Shown: positions 1 through 10,798 of the stretch, piece after piece | Numbering within the stretch: position 1 is the stretch's first letter | Layout: each line of letters starts with the position of its first letter | DNA from: Hypsibius dujardini | Taxonomy: Eukaryota; Tardigrada; Eutardigrada; Parachela; Hypsibiidae | Direction of reading: 5' to 3' | Assembly: GCA_001579985.1 (NCBI GenBank) | Contig: LRSR01001131.1 | Span: 1-24,741, forward strand | Length of the DNA: 24,741 nucleotides | Notes under the pieces: generated by a model | Told to the model about the DNA's origin: nothing | The model's database searches: none | The model's input: only the letters and a program-made list of their open reading frames with translations | Translations under genes and position numbers: made by a program

Positions 1-342
1 GTAAATGAAAAATGCAGTTTGAGTTAAACATGTTCCTTCATATTGGTTAAACTTACAATGAACTGTCCGAATTGCATGAACTGAAAACGAAGAGAAAATC
101 TATTTCTGGCATTTCTTGCAATTACGCTGTATTACTTCAAAATCTATGTTAAATAAACTTGAGGATAAGTCCCCTCAATAATCAACAACTAATAAATAAC
201 ACATGAATAAATATTACAATAAATAAATATTACATATTTCATTAATAATTCAAACTGCCAGTTCTGGAAAATAAATGCACACTTGCAAAATGTATGTTAT
301 GTTTTCCAAATTTTATTTATATATACAGAAAGTATAAGTTAC
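1..342 (-). other. Peroxidase intron running off the left edge
   Basis: The last visible peroxidase exon ends at 343 with a minus-strand donor (ATG|GTAACT), so this stretch is intron. It is very AT-rich, with repeated AATAAATATTA-type motifs around 185-235. I see no further coding exon here; the rest of the peroxidase must lie beyond position 1. Confidence 0.7.
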
Positions 343-3300
343 CATCTGTGTAGTAGTTGTAGAGGGGACGTCTGCATTACCCGCGACTCGTTTGCTGATG
401 ACTCGCGCACTCGGCAAAACTTGACCTCCTTTCGATTTCCGCGGTGCGGCAATGGCTGGGGGGAAAACAACACGCTCTAGACTTCATGTCACAAAAAGTG
501 AAAGCAACACATTATTTTACAGGAAGGCGTATACAAAGAAATAAGCAGCTATCTGTCAAGATGGAAAACTCAATTATGTCTTGCACGATAACGAGATCTT
601 AAATTGTGACGTGGCTGTGCGATTTCCAAAGTCACGTAACACACATATATACGCTGAGCGACGTCTTAATTATAGCACGAAATTCAGCACACTTCCGCTT
701 TTCAAGGTCTTTGACAGATTAGTCAATCAAACTGCTAAAATATTGCGAGTTTCGTTTGCTAAATCAAATTAATCAAACAGTTCATTTATCGATTTTGTTA
801 TTAAGTTGGGATTGTTATTTTAAAAAAAACATATTATTTCTCTTTGAAACTTGGTATTACAGTTTTTTTAACTCGCACAGCGGATATTGCGCACAGGAAT
901 GCAGACATACGGTTAGATTTAAACACAAAAATATGGGCAGAACAGAAATCGAAGAATTCTAGCTGCAACCGAATTTCTAGCGCGGAACTTACAGTCTGCG
1001 TAGTCTGGCTCCACCATCCGAAGAAAAATTGAAGCTGTAGTGCCTCGATTTGGGAAGGCAATATTATTGCAAGTTCCGTCGAATGACCGAAACTTTGATT
1101 GCGCACAATCCGGCACTTCTCCACCGAAAGGATCATTCAAAGGCACTTGTGGTTTTCTAGAAGCAAAATCAAATCTCAACAAAATCTTAGTAAACAATGA
1201 TATTTTTCCTGATTTGATCTAACTATTCTTTGTCCTTATTTTTTTCCTCTTTGAGCTGACTATATCAGTAAGATTGAATTAATTTGTATGAATTAAATTA
1301 ATTTGATTAATCTGATTGTTGCGATAATAATGTGGCTGCTGCGTACCCTTCTGCGGTAGTAAGGCAGTCCTGTTTGACCGTCTTCGACATGGTAATCAGA
1401 GGCAATTGATTCCGAATTTGGTCTACGGTCATACCGAATCTGGAAGCAACAAGATAATTTATCAACATGGCATTCATTTTTTGACAGATTCTCCCTCAGG
1501 GCGGGACAGTTGAAGGTCTTAACGCACCGGGAGACCAGTGATTTTGTAAGCTGTTCTAGGGCGGCGGCCTGTTTTCCAACAACAAGGGTCTTCTTCTCGC
1601 CGACGTTTTCCGACAGCGATAACTGAGCAGCAGTCTTTTGACCTCTAGCATTGACTGGTTTGGGAGCGGGTGCTGGATCATCGTCTGTAATTATTAACCA
1701 TAATAAGTTTACAGCCAACTGGTAAGGCAAGGAGCGAAATTGCAGAAGTCTGAAATTTGTTTTTGATGACGAGCAATCACATTTGGCACTCAATCTCTCA
1801 TTTAAATAACAAATATACATGAATTTATCATTTCTACAGAGCACGGCACATTGCGGCGATACCCGAATTGCTTGATTTAGACATAATTTTAAATTTCATT
1901 TATGGGAAGTCATTATCGCCCTTTTCCACTTACAAGAAAGCATCAAACACAATTTGTTTTATAGATTAATTATCCTTCGAAAGACCATCTATTTTATTTT
2001 AATAACATTATCTTCTGCAGCGTGTGCAAAAAAAAGTTTGTTCCAATATCAGTAGTTAAATTTTGTCTTTCTTGAGTCATCCAGATGCCAAAATGCCAAA
2101 ATGTCATAAGCTCAGTAATTCAGGCATTTGCTATTTATCTTTATTTATTTTGTTTATACTAATATTGCTGATAAGTAATTAAAAAGTTTATGTGCGGTGT
2201 TCCTTCGATTATAGTATTTTTAATGTCAGGCATCATGTTTGCGATATTACGTTTACCTAGAGAATTTTTTTTATCAGAGGTTAGCCCAATAAGCTTCCTA
2301 GAAGATGAAACAGCGTCGCCGACGGTGATTAATAATTTAACAATTTGTTCGCGAAAAAATACCAGGCCAATGATGACCCACAGCTCATTTGAGTTACCGC
2401 TTTCGTGAAAATTTCCTTTTGTCAAACGAAAATAACAATCGGAAATCCTATTTGTTGAGGGTTGACAAATTCATGGGGAATGACCCAGCTGTCAGTTATT
2501 TTTTGTCGAAGCAAAGCCTGAAGCTTTGCATTAACATAACCCCCACCCTTACCGGTACTGGCGTCTGCATCCTGCTCATCCTCACTTAATGTTGTCGTTG
2601 TAGCCCTTGTTGTCGTTGTTGGCGCCAAGGTCGTCGTCGTCTTCGTTCGTCGCCTGCGCGTTGACGCCAACTGAACGGTCAATCGATTCAACGCACCCAC
2701 GGCTTTCACTTTCTGGACAATTTCCCCAGTGGCGGTGTCGTCCAACGCAACAAATGGTCGCGACAGTGAGGCCGTCATCGGGGCTTTCACCGGATTGATG
2801 GATTGTAGTCGAACCAGTTTCGTCTCTTTCGGGGGGAAACCATGAAATGGCCTGGATATAGTGATGATTAAATATGTTTTAAATAAATATTATTTAAACG
2901 TAGTACATTCATCTAATACATACAATAAATAAATATACAATAAAATATAATACATACATATTATGTATTATTTGACAATTAAAATCAGCCAAAAGCATAA
3001 TTATGTATTAGCTGAAGTATATTTTTTTATTTTATAACAAATAATTTATTTTTTTGAATATTACTATGTTTGCAGTTTGCAGATGAAGATTTATCTCTTG
3101 CGCGAGGCCTTCACCTTTGATAAATTTCTAAAGTCAGATCGAGCATTACAATGCTTACTGTTTTGGTCACATCTTCTTAGTATCAATGCATGATTTATAT
3201 TTTATCAGTGCTGAAAATTAAAATAATATGAAGGGCCAGTGCCAGTGACAACTTTTTCCTTGCGACAAAAAACTAATTTAATTGCTAAGAAAATACGTCT

Positions 3301-3905
3301 AAGTTTAACTGACTGTTCTCACTTCAAGAATTAATTTTTTTTTAGTCGCGAAACTTTTATATGCAAAAGTTTCAAATGAAGTTGAGTTTTACGTTTTAGA
3401 ATAAATCGCACATAAAGGTGTGAGTTTACTATCAATAAAACCTTAATAATATTATTTATGAAATATTGCGTATGAATATAATTGTGTCAGAAAAATTAAC
3501 CATATATTCAAAGTAACTCATAAATTACCTGCGAGTTGTTACGACCTGTGGTGTGGTTGGGGCTTCGTTGTCTGCGGATGGGGCAACATCTGATAAGATG
3601 GAATCCTCATTGTCACTACCCTCATCGGTGTTGAAAAAGTCGCGTGCTTCGGGCAGAGGAACGGTCGGAAGAGATCCGCGGAAGGAGTTGGCGCTGTGAG
3701 AGCGTGCAGGTGGGTTGACGACACGGGCTGTGCGATCCTTGTTACTACTGCTGCCTGCCGCTTTGAGTGCTTTGATTTTGTCGATAAGTTCGCTGGAGAA
3801 GGGCGCGGGAAAGGCTTCGGGCGTAGTTGCAGGAGTGTCCTCAGCAAATTGCTGAAAAAATTGGTTCTCGGCCGGAATAGAGCCGAGAAAGAGGAATATC
3901 CACAT
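343..3905 (-). CDS. Animal haem peroxidase, N-terminal part (5 exons, 3' truncated by window)
   Basis: Exons on the minus strand are 3905-3529, 2851-2553, 1684-1435, 1156-993 and 455-343; all introns are GT-AG and the exon ends, in phases 2, 1, 2, 1 and 0, join without a stop to give 401 residues. Residues 326-340 (CAQSKFRSFDGTCNN) followed by FLRMVEPDYADS and LPSARVIS match the start of the animal haem peroxidase domain (insect chorion-peroxidase/Pxd-like enzymes, which use H2O2 to oxidise substrates, often extracellularly). Residues 1-15 form a short hydrophobic leader (MWIFLFLGSI). Residues 15-300 are a low-complexity pro-region with RRRR at 191-194, then Thr-rich blocks and acidic patches; a Cys-rich segment (about 291-306) precedes the domain. 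The distal His, Ca-binding and proximal His regions are outside the window. The start is uncertain: ATG 3905 sits 10 bases after an acceptor-like TTTTCAG, but ATG 4028 is in the same open frame and would add 41 residues. Confidence 0.85.
2862..3060. repeat. AT-rich low-complexity tract in peroxidase intron
   Basis: This stretch lies inside the peroxidase intron 2852-3528. It consists of reiterated AATAAATAT, TACATACA and ATAATACATA units, including a local palindrome around 2951-2975 (TAATACATA then TATGTATTA). I see no coding signal. Confidence 0.6.
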
Positions 3906-4390
3906 TTTGAGGAGACTGAAAAGCGAAAAACGTAACTGATCACAAATGATGACATTGTAAATATAGGAGACCCGGATGACCACTCGCATATGACTGTTTC
4001 TGTATTTTCCGACATGATCACTGCTCATAAGCGATAGAAATAATAAAGAACTAATAAAGGAAAAAGGCCACGATTTGCTTTTATTTTAGATTACAAGTAA
4101 AAATTAAGATATGAATTTAACTCGAGTGAATATCGACACGACTCAATTTGAGTATACAAAATATTATCCAACGAACGAATTCATTTGCGGAAAAAGTTTA
4201 TTAAGCAAAATTTAATACCAATACCTTGACACCATTTAACAAAAGCGTTCACTATCTAGTTAAGCAGAAGATTTATTTTGGAATCATAACAGGATTTTTT
4301 GATGTACGGAAAATTTGCCAAATAACCAGACTTACCTATTTTAGAAACAATGGAAAAGTTAATTTCGTATAAAAATTAGAAGGGTGTATA
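3906..4390. other. 5' flank of the peroxidase gene
   Basis: The minus-strand sequence directly upstream of the chosen start contains CGCTTTTCAG (AG at 3917-3916), which could end a 5'-UTR intron. An open frame continues in frame up to ATG 4028. Beyond that the sequence is AT-rich with nothing recognisable. Confidence 0.4.
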
Positions 4391-4628
4391 CAGAGGCTTG
4401 TTTAGGGTATATACAGGTCGGAACCAAAACCCTTCATCCTAGGGTCAGGGGTGTGAGCAAATAGGCAACATTACTGGAAATCAGACCCTCAGACCCCCAC
4501 AAGTTTCAAAATGATGAGAGATAAGAGGCCCAATTTTGGGCTCATTTTTAAATAAAAATCATTTTGCCCCCTGGCACTACCGTGAGGGGTCCTGGTTCCA
4601 ACCTTTAAGGACCCTGAACGAGCCTCTG
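4391..4628. mobile_element. hAT-like MITE, 238 bp
   Basis: The ends are inverted repeats: CAGAGGCTTGTTTAGGGT on the left and, on the opposite strand at the right end, CAGAGGCTCGTTCAGGGT (16 of 18 match). Similarity continues inward (GTCGGAACCA against GTTGGAACCA). The 8 bases outside each end are GGTGTATA and GGTGTGTT, 6 of 8 matching, as expected for a decayed 8-bp hAT target duplication. CAGAGG is a typical hAT terminus. No ORF is present, so the element was non-autonomous. Confidence 0.8.
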
Positions 4629-6110
4629 GGTGTGTTAACATCCTGGATGTAATCAAATTTTAATAGTTTGTTGCTTTAGTTCAAAAAGATTTCTTACGCA
4701 ATCTAACGTCATCGCTCGTCATATTGAGGAATCAAAGAGGCTAACAAACTGGCATCACTTACTAATTGCGAGCCATGTCGGCAATGGAATATGGGTGGCT
4801 TCGTGTCCAACAGGTGAGAATTACAACAAACAAGTACTTTTGTTGTCCAAACGTCCAAGCCGCTCTTGTTGCATCCGAAGTGTGGAAAATCTGTGATATA
4901 GTCAAGAGAATCAAAAGAAATATTTGATGAATGAAAGTATTATGACAATGGGGTAATATAGCGTCGGTCTGGGCAGTTATGAGAAGAGTGTTTGCCAATT
5001 CATAATTCGCAACTCATGACAGCAGCTAATTCCATCTAGATAATCCGTCACGAGCATTCTGCATCATGTTTCCTCAAAACGCGCAGTAGAAAACATTTCT
5101 GACCCATGCTTTGTGCTGAGAACAGAACAATAACTTAAAGACTAATCGCAGTTAATAGTATCAGGCATGTCTGTTATGTACTACGAAGTGGTCAATCAAG
5201 GCCTCTCACCCACAACAATGCGGAAAGGCAAAAAAATCAAACCGCTCATACAATATTAATCCGGGTACGCAAATGCAAAAAATTGTGTGTGTGTGTATGT
5301 GTGGGTGAAGCGAACGGTTGGCTTTTTGTCTATCGCTCGCGCAATGTGAACGCATAAGTTCGTTAAGCAGGTACTTTACACCTCTCTCATATACAAGCAA
5401 CACACACAGCTGAGTAAGTTCTCGCTTTTCTGTCGTCGTCTGGGCAATTTTGTCGAGAGATATCAAGGCCTACACGTTGACCCACATCGGCGGAGAACGC
5501 GCGCGAGCAGACTCCATTATTGACCGGACACACGACAAGCATTGATGTAAACGGTTGCGGCACTTCTTAGAATAGGCTCGTCGTACACGCCGACGCAAAC
5601 AACCTCATGCGGAACGAATTGGTTTGCATGGGTGTTAGACATTGGGATTAGGAAAGGGGCTGGTGTGAGATCTTAAGCTTTTTCATACGCAGACGAAAAA
5701 AGCCCTTACCTGGAAGCAGATAAAATTGGAATTGTTAAGATATGTCGCAAAAAACTGCGAAGAAAATCAGAACGATCAGCAGACGCTATTACACACAATA
5801 TTCCAAACAAATTATCTGGAGTAAACAAAAGTAAAATACGTATGGAGATCACTTTATTTATATTGATAAAACTGATAGAGAAAATATTAAATTGTCAATC
5901 CGCATTCCACACCGGATATGTATGACTAACTATGACTTTGCTGGTCCTTCAGTCATTGAGTAAACAAAAACTTGCAGCTGACGATGTTCTACTTCACAGA
6001 TTACCGATTGTTCCTTGTATTATTGATTTCTTATTTCGTGAATTAACGTAGCCGCCAAACGCTACGTCATGGTACTTTCAAACAGTATAGTACAAGGTGA
6101 AGTACATGTA
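4629..6110. other. Intergenic, possible promoter-proximal GC-richer patch
   Basis: I find no supported gene. The stretch around 5300-5640 is noticeably richer in GC and CpG than its surroundings (CGCGCGAGC, CGTCGTACACGCCGACG). It lies upstream of the minus-strand peroxidase, so it could hold that gene's distal promoter or an untranslated first exon. This is inference only. Confidence 0.3.
5284..5303. repeat. (TG)n microsatellite
   Basis: A short run of alternating TG with one TA interruption, ending in TGTGGGTG. It lies in the GC-richer intergenic patch. Confidence 0.8.
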
Positions 6111-7575
6111 CAGGGTCCACCATGATATGTACTCAAATTTGAATGGGTCTCCGTTTTGAAATTTTACCGTTGCTCAAAGCCCTTAAGTTCTCTCAAAAGC
6201 AGATGTCCAGGTGAGTTGACTTTCATACAAATTTGAGTCATAAAAAGTTCAGTGAACATTGTCGGTGCTTTTTTTGCAATGCTGGCAATTTTAAGCCCGC
6301 TAAGTTCGGCCAGAATCTGGCCTTGCTCTTCCAGAATATACATTTCTCGATCCCATTTCACAAATAACTGCTTAGTACATCTTATTTACATATTTAAGGG
6401 TTCAACTAAACTATGTGTCTTCGCTTATTCACAGCATTAGCAATTTTAAAAAAAATACGAGAGGCATGCTGAAATGATTGAAAGTTCATTTTTATCTTTT
6501 TTTATTATTTGCAACCTATAAACAATATTTCACTGGAATCTCTCAACATAATCTCCGTTGCATTCAATGCAATTCTTTAGCCGGGCCAGCCATTGCTAGA
6601 AAACAAACAAAAAGCCAGTCTTGAAGAGCTGGTTCTGTGCAGACGTCACTTTCCCCTTCAACTCTTTTTGATTTAAAAAAGTCCTGCTCTTCAGAATTTT
6701 CTTCGATTTAGGAAAACCAAAAAGGTTGCACGGTGCAAGGTCAGAACTATAGGGCGGGTGAGGAAGAGTGGCAAGTACCTTCTTTTTTAGGAATTTCGTT
6801 GTTGGTGCAGAAGTGTGACAGGAAGCGTTGTCTTGCAGAAAAACCAGTATGCGAGGTCCAGTCTTGCGACGCCTCTAAAAGTTACTGTCAAACGGTTAAA
6901 ACCTTCAAGAGGGGATTAATAATTTTTAAAGTCATTGAAGGCAGCGCTTCGGAAAGCTTTTTTATTACGATGCATGATCGATCGACTGATTGTTCACGTT
7001 TTTACAAGTGAGCTTCGCTATTGCGTTTGCCCATTGGCCAGTTGTTGGCCACTCTCACTGAAACTTTTATTTCCTTTTCACAATACCTTACTGGTTTCGA
7101 ATAAAATTTCAGATATTAAATTTCGTCGTCCATTTTTTTAAATGAACTTTCAAGCATTTCAGCGTGCTCCTCGTATTTGCCGCCTAACCAGTTAGTTGTT
7201 CCATATAAATTTTGGAATCCCTTGATGCGACGATTCTCCCATTTACTTTCGGCTTTGACGAAAAGAAGCAAGCTCTTATTTCTACTTATTGTATGCACTA
7301 CGTTTGCTTGGTGGGTTAGCTTTGCGGTTTCAGCTTGTGAGACGGTAAAACCTCATGTCAATTCGATCAACAATCAAGCTACACAATAGTCAGAAATGAG
7401 GTTTTTCATTTGGCGAACTCCAGAAGCTCCCCATCAAAATTTTTCATAATTATTGGTTTGCAACATGACCTGAACTCTATCCTGCACATTTTGTTAGTTT
7501 TGAACGTTGAAATCAACACACGCAATTTCTATAGTACCCCTTTTAAATTTGAGTAAATGTTGGTGGTGGACCCTG
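6111..7575 (-). mobile_element. Degenerate mariner (Tc1/mariner) element, 1465 bp
   Basis: The terminal inverted repeats start CAGGGTCCACCA at both ends, then share ACTCAAATTT, over about 37 bp. They are flanked by TA (6109-6110 and 7576-7577), the mariner target duplication. The minus strand carries the 3' half of a mariner transposase. It includes VFLQDNASCH, whose second catalytic Asp is at 6832-6830, then PHPPYSSDLAPCN, and it ends with WLARLKNCIECNGDYVE and a TGA near 6530. The spacing between the catalytic positions is exactly 34 residues (DD34D), but the third acidic residue is Asn (codon 6727-6725). The reading frame is interrupted between this block and the C-terminal block, and no intact N-terminal half can be read near the 5' (right) end. 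The element is dead. Confidence 0.88.
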
Positions 7576-7577
7576 TA

Positions 7578-8578
7578 TATAGTTGAACTTGTATCACGGT
7601 CCATCGCACTCGAGGTACGTGTATTTGCAGTGCGGCCCTGTGCCTGAATGAATCAGCCGGTTGCCTGAAGGCCAGCAGGCCGGCTTCAAGGTGGTCTTGT
7701 GTAACTCACGGTGAAAGTATGCACGGTATATACATAAAATTATTATTTTTGTGTATATACACATACACAAAGCTCGGCGCCGACAGGTTGTGGCCGCGGG
7801 CCTGAGCTTGTCTGGCCATGAACAATGATAACATGTTTATCGGTAGTAGTGACGGTGTGATCTGAACTATGACTTTTGGTGTCGAGAGTGTAATTAACCA
7901 GGAAGGAATGCGTGAAATGGAGAAATAACCTGTCGATTAAGTGCTCATCAGGGAAGGAGAAATGGCGGGAAACGCATATCACTTCCGCGTCCGGAATTCC
8001 AAGTGATTACAGCAGCAGATGCACCGATGAAAACAAAAACCTTGCGGGACTAGTTGTGGCACGACGGAAGCAAAAAGCCATGCGGCACGTTTAATGTGAA
8101 AGGCCTGTTTTTTATACTGGGTGTGCTTGAGTTTTATCGATAAATTTAACGTGTCTGGCCATGGATCGAGTTTTTGTATTCTAAGAACTGGCCCGGTCTC
8201 TTCGCTTAAACCGATTGTACGCGCTAGCTATTTGGACATTTGATAAACTTTATGAATGTTAAATAAAGATCTGCCATGATCTTAAGGGGTAAATACAACA
8301 TAACTTAGCAGACAATAATACAGTTATGTTGCTATCAATAAATATCAATAAAAAGACATAATATTTAATTGAAACAATGCAACACTAATTATCAACTTAA
8401 TAAATAAAAATAACGACTGTGTGTCTGTACGGTTGGTTGAATAATTATAGAAGAGAATTATTGATGGCGTAATCAATTAATCAGACAAACAAACAGATAG
8501 ACAAGTACTAAATAAATGTGGAAACACAATTGCAAATAACATTTTCGGAAACGGGAACCCTACCGCAATTCCTTTCAG
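7578..8578. other. Gene-poor stretch
   Basis: I see no supported gene. Short ORFs on both strands near 7740-8095 overlap each other and lack splice or family support. The part from 8280 to 8520 is AT-rich. If the exon at 8579 belongs to a real gene, its upstream exons should be here or further left, but I could not identify one ending in the required phase 1. Confidence 0.4.
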
Positions 8579-8812
8579 GGTTGCCGCTGAGAACCAATAC
8601 AATTTCGATCATGATACCCCAGCCGACTGACTGCTATCCCAATCAGGTAAGTGCATGTGCATTAGAATTAGGATTTTAAACAAACAAACTCTTCATCTTA
8701 GTTTGTTTACGAAGCCACTGTCCACATGGGATGCCGGCCGTCATTGAAGCTACAGTTTGACTGGACAATTTTGGTGGACACGAAAGCCCGCAGTTACACC
8801 GATTGCAGTTGA
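8579..8812 (+). CDS. Two-exon 3' fragment of an unidentified gene
   Basis: Exon 8579-8646 lies between CCTTTCAG and a consensus donor CAG|GTAAGT. A 55-bp intron (8647-8701, ending TCTTCATCTTAG) follows, then exon 8702-8812 ending in TGA. Only one frame of the first exon is open. It ends in phase 0, and the second exon is open in that same frame, giving a tail of about 58 residues with PQPTDCYPNQ, FVYEATVHMGCRP and KARSYTDCS. The spaced Cys residues recall secreted cystine-rich proteins, but I do not recognise a family. The entry phase is 1, so at least one upstream exon is missing. The opposite strand of the second exon is also open (MPSAWWTDHP..., Cys-rich) but lacks comparable splice support. 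No poly(A) signal is obvious just downstream. Confidence 0.45.
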
Positions 8813-9804
8813 CGCAGTTGACCACATGTCTTGTTTCACCCGTTTCGATGGGATGGTCGGTCCACCATGCAGATGGCATACTTTTGAGACATACTTATAA
8901 TGTGAGAAAAATCCGAAAGTAACGCTATTTCTATTACGGTATCCAGAATTTATGAACGTGACCTTCACTTCGACGATTAAACTGATTTTGTCCACCCCAT
9001 ACCCCCAAATTTAGAAGATTGAAGATTGCCTCCGCGCCGGGCCAAGAGATGGGTATTTTTTCTGCTATCTAGCTCAGGCTTGCCATCCCTTCCAAGCCAG
9101 CCACAATCCGCAACTGAATCTCTGACTTCTTTGCTGTAGCTTGGCTCATAGTACTTCATAATTTACCGTTGGGCTTATCTTTCATTTGTTCCAGCCCTGC
9201 CAGGAATTCTGTATTGAGGGCCGGGAACCACTTTTGGGACTTTACAGTAAATTAAGAGAGTATTCTGTCCCGTGACAATAGGGGTCAATTCATCACTGTG
9301 TATAAGTACCCAGCACTTTTATTGCGAAATTCATTCTTGTTTTATTAGGAACGCAAAGAAGTCCAGCCGTGGTACCCTGTTTAATTCCAAAATTATTCAG
9401 AGAACAAAGCCTAAAACCCGTTTCTGTTCCTATTTGATCATTTTAATCATATATCCATGCTCCAACTGCATTAGTACACATATGGGCAATTCACAAGGAC
9501 CAATTTCGAATTTCCGTTTGAGCACGCACCTTGGTAACCGTACCATAACCGCATATCGACTGATTGCGATATCGACATATCGACTGACTTTCCTTCTTAT
9601 TTGCGGGTTGCGTTCAAGCTGAAGTCATTGCCAGTTAGAACAACAATAAGACTGATATTTCATAATAACACTTATTTAAGGTACATTTCTAAGATGGTAT
9701 GAGTGCTTAAACCGACGTATACTTGTCTCTGAGCAAACTTGCCCTTCTAGAACTTCCCATACCGTTCGTGCTAGCAAATAGCGATATACTGTTCTTCTTT
9801 ATAG
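8813..9804. other. No supported gene
   Basis: ORFs here (for example plus 9272-9622 and minus 8977-9159) have no recognisable motif and no splice context. CGATATCGACATATCGACTG near 9564-9585 is a small local repeat. Confidence 0.4.
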
Positions 9805-10207
9805 TCACTTTGTTCCACAAACGTTTATTTTCTCGATGGCCTGCAAAACCTCGTATCATTTGCCAATAATGGGACCGATATGCAGAAAATGTGCTATGGC
9901 AAAAATGACTTCGTCAGCCTGCATCGAATCCGGAGTGAACAAAACATTTATGGGATTACATAAAACCTCGCGAATGGTTTTCACGCAAATTTTCGAGCGG
10001 ATCATTTGGTTTAGTACATGAGATTTGTATTTTAACAATTTTTCTTCATCCTCAACCACCATGTATTGTCATAATGAATTGAGGTGCAAACATGTGGCCA
10101 TTGTCAAAACCGTAGAATAATGGCGTGACGGCTCGAGGCTCGGCGGACAATAGAGCTCGTGCGATTTGAATCATGTATAGCAATTCAATTCTAACTTCAC
10201 GCCGTCC
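9805..10207 (-). pseudogene. Frame-shifted remnant of an unidentified gene
   Basis: Minus-strand frame A runs from just after a TAA at 10210-10208 to a TGA at 10054. It reads protein-like sequence including ARALLSAEPRAV and TPLFYGFDNGHMFAPQF. Frame B starts at 10062 (MVVEDEEKLLKYKSHVLNQM) and runs through LCNPINVLFTPDSMQADEV to a TGA at 9858. The same frame then continues YEVLQAIEKI to a TGA at 9807-9805. One single-base frameshift plus one Trp-like nonsense codon (TGA) would join all three pieces into about 130 residues. TPLFYGFDNGH faintly resembles an ankyrin repeat, but I do not assign a family. No flanking splice sites were confirmed. Confidence 0.4.
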
Positions 10208-10478
10208 TTAAGTTACGCTATATTAGCCGCACTCTTTATTGATTGAAGTATGAACGAATCTTGAATTTCGTGGGGTGACAGTCGCTTTCTATGTGGTGGT
10301 GCGTACATCCGTTTTTTGCGCAGTTTCGTTATCTTGTAACTGATGGTGTACCATTAGCTAAGATTCGTAGTTTATGATAAGCTGGGAGGTGATGTTCGTT
10401 AGATGTGAGGTTTGCATGGTGTGGGAACGACTGTACGACCTGTTCAGTTAACTTGGGGATTTGTTTTTGATTTTTCAG

Positions 10479-10798
10479 TTATTTGGAAATGTATCAACAT
10501 CGTCGGTCACGGAAAGTTTGCGCCACAGCTGCAGTTGGTCCTCTTTTTTATTTTCCTCTTTTTTTGCCCGGAAAATCAGTTCAAAACCGTGTCTGATTTC
10601 GGCATACACGGAACCGTACTGTACCAACTATTACAGATACTTTTATCAATATATTTATGGATTACTTTAAGTGCCTTTGCTGCTCTATCGATCTGCATAT
10701 TTGATTACGTGTCCAAGAACAAAGACAGACTTACAGACAGAAATTTATTGCAAACTCACTTGGGGCGAAGTTCAGAGGTGGAACGTGAAATGTCTTAG
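10479..10798 (+). pseudogene. Isolated multi-helix exon, possibly gustatory receptor-like
   Basis: An acceptor with a strong pyrimidine tract (TTTTTGATTTTTCAG, AG at 10477-10478) opens an exon of 106 codons plus 2 bases. The entry phase, 1, is the same as exon 2 of the receptor gene at 17-21 kb. The product has two hydrophobic segments, LVLFFIFLFF and LLQILLSIYLWITLSAF, then ALSICIFDYVSKNKDRLTD. This last piece resembles, by eye, the end of helix 4 and the following loop of the neighbouring receptor (SCLMVFDCFTALNNSLTAL). The frame ends in TAG with no convincing donor before it, and no first exon or C-terminal receptor exons are visible nearby. It is therefore either a broken paralogue or an unrelated membrane-protein exon. 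Confidence 0.4.

Noticed and set aside
8676-8879. Minus-strand Cys-rich ORF (VNCVNCNRCNCGLSC)
   Set aside because: Opposite strand of an exon with better splice-site and phase support; no acceptor or donor fits it well.
8977-9159. Minus-strand ORF starting MKYYEPSYSKEV
   Set aside because: Protein-like composition but no homologous motif and no exon signals; too weak to call.
9272-9622. Plus-strand ORF of 116 codons
   Set aside because: No motif, no splice context and composition typical of chance open frames in this AT-rich DNA.
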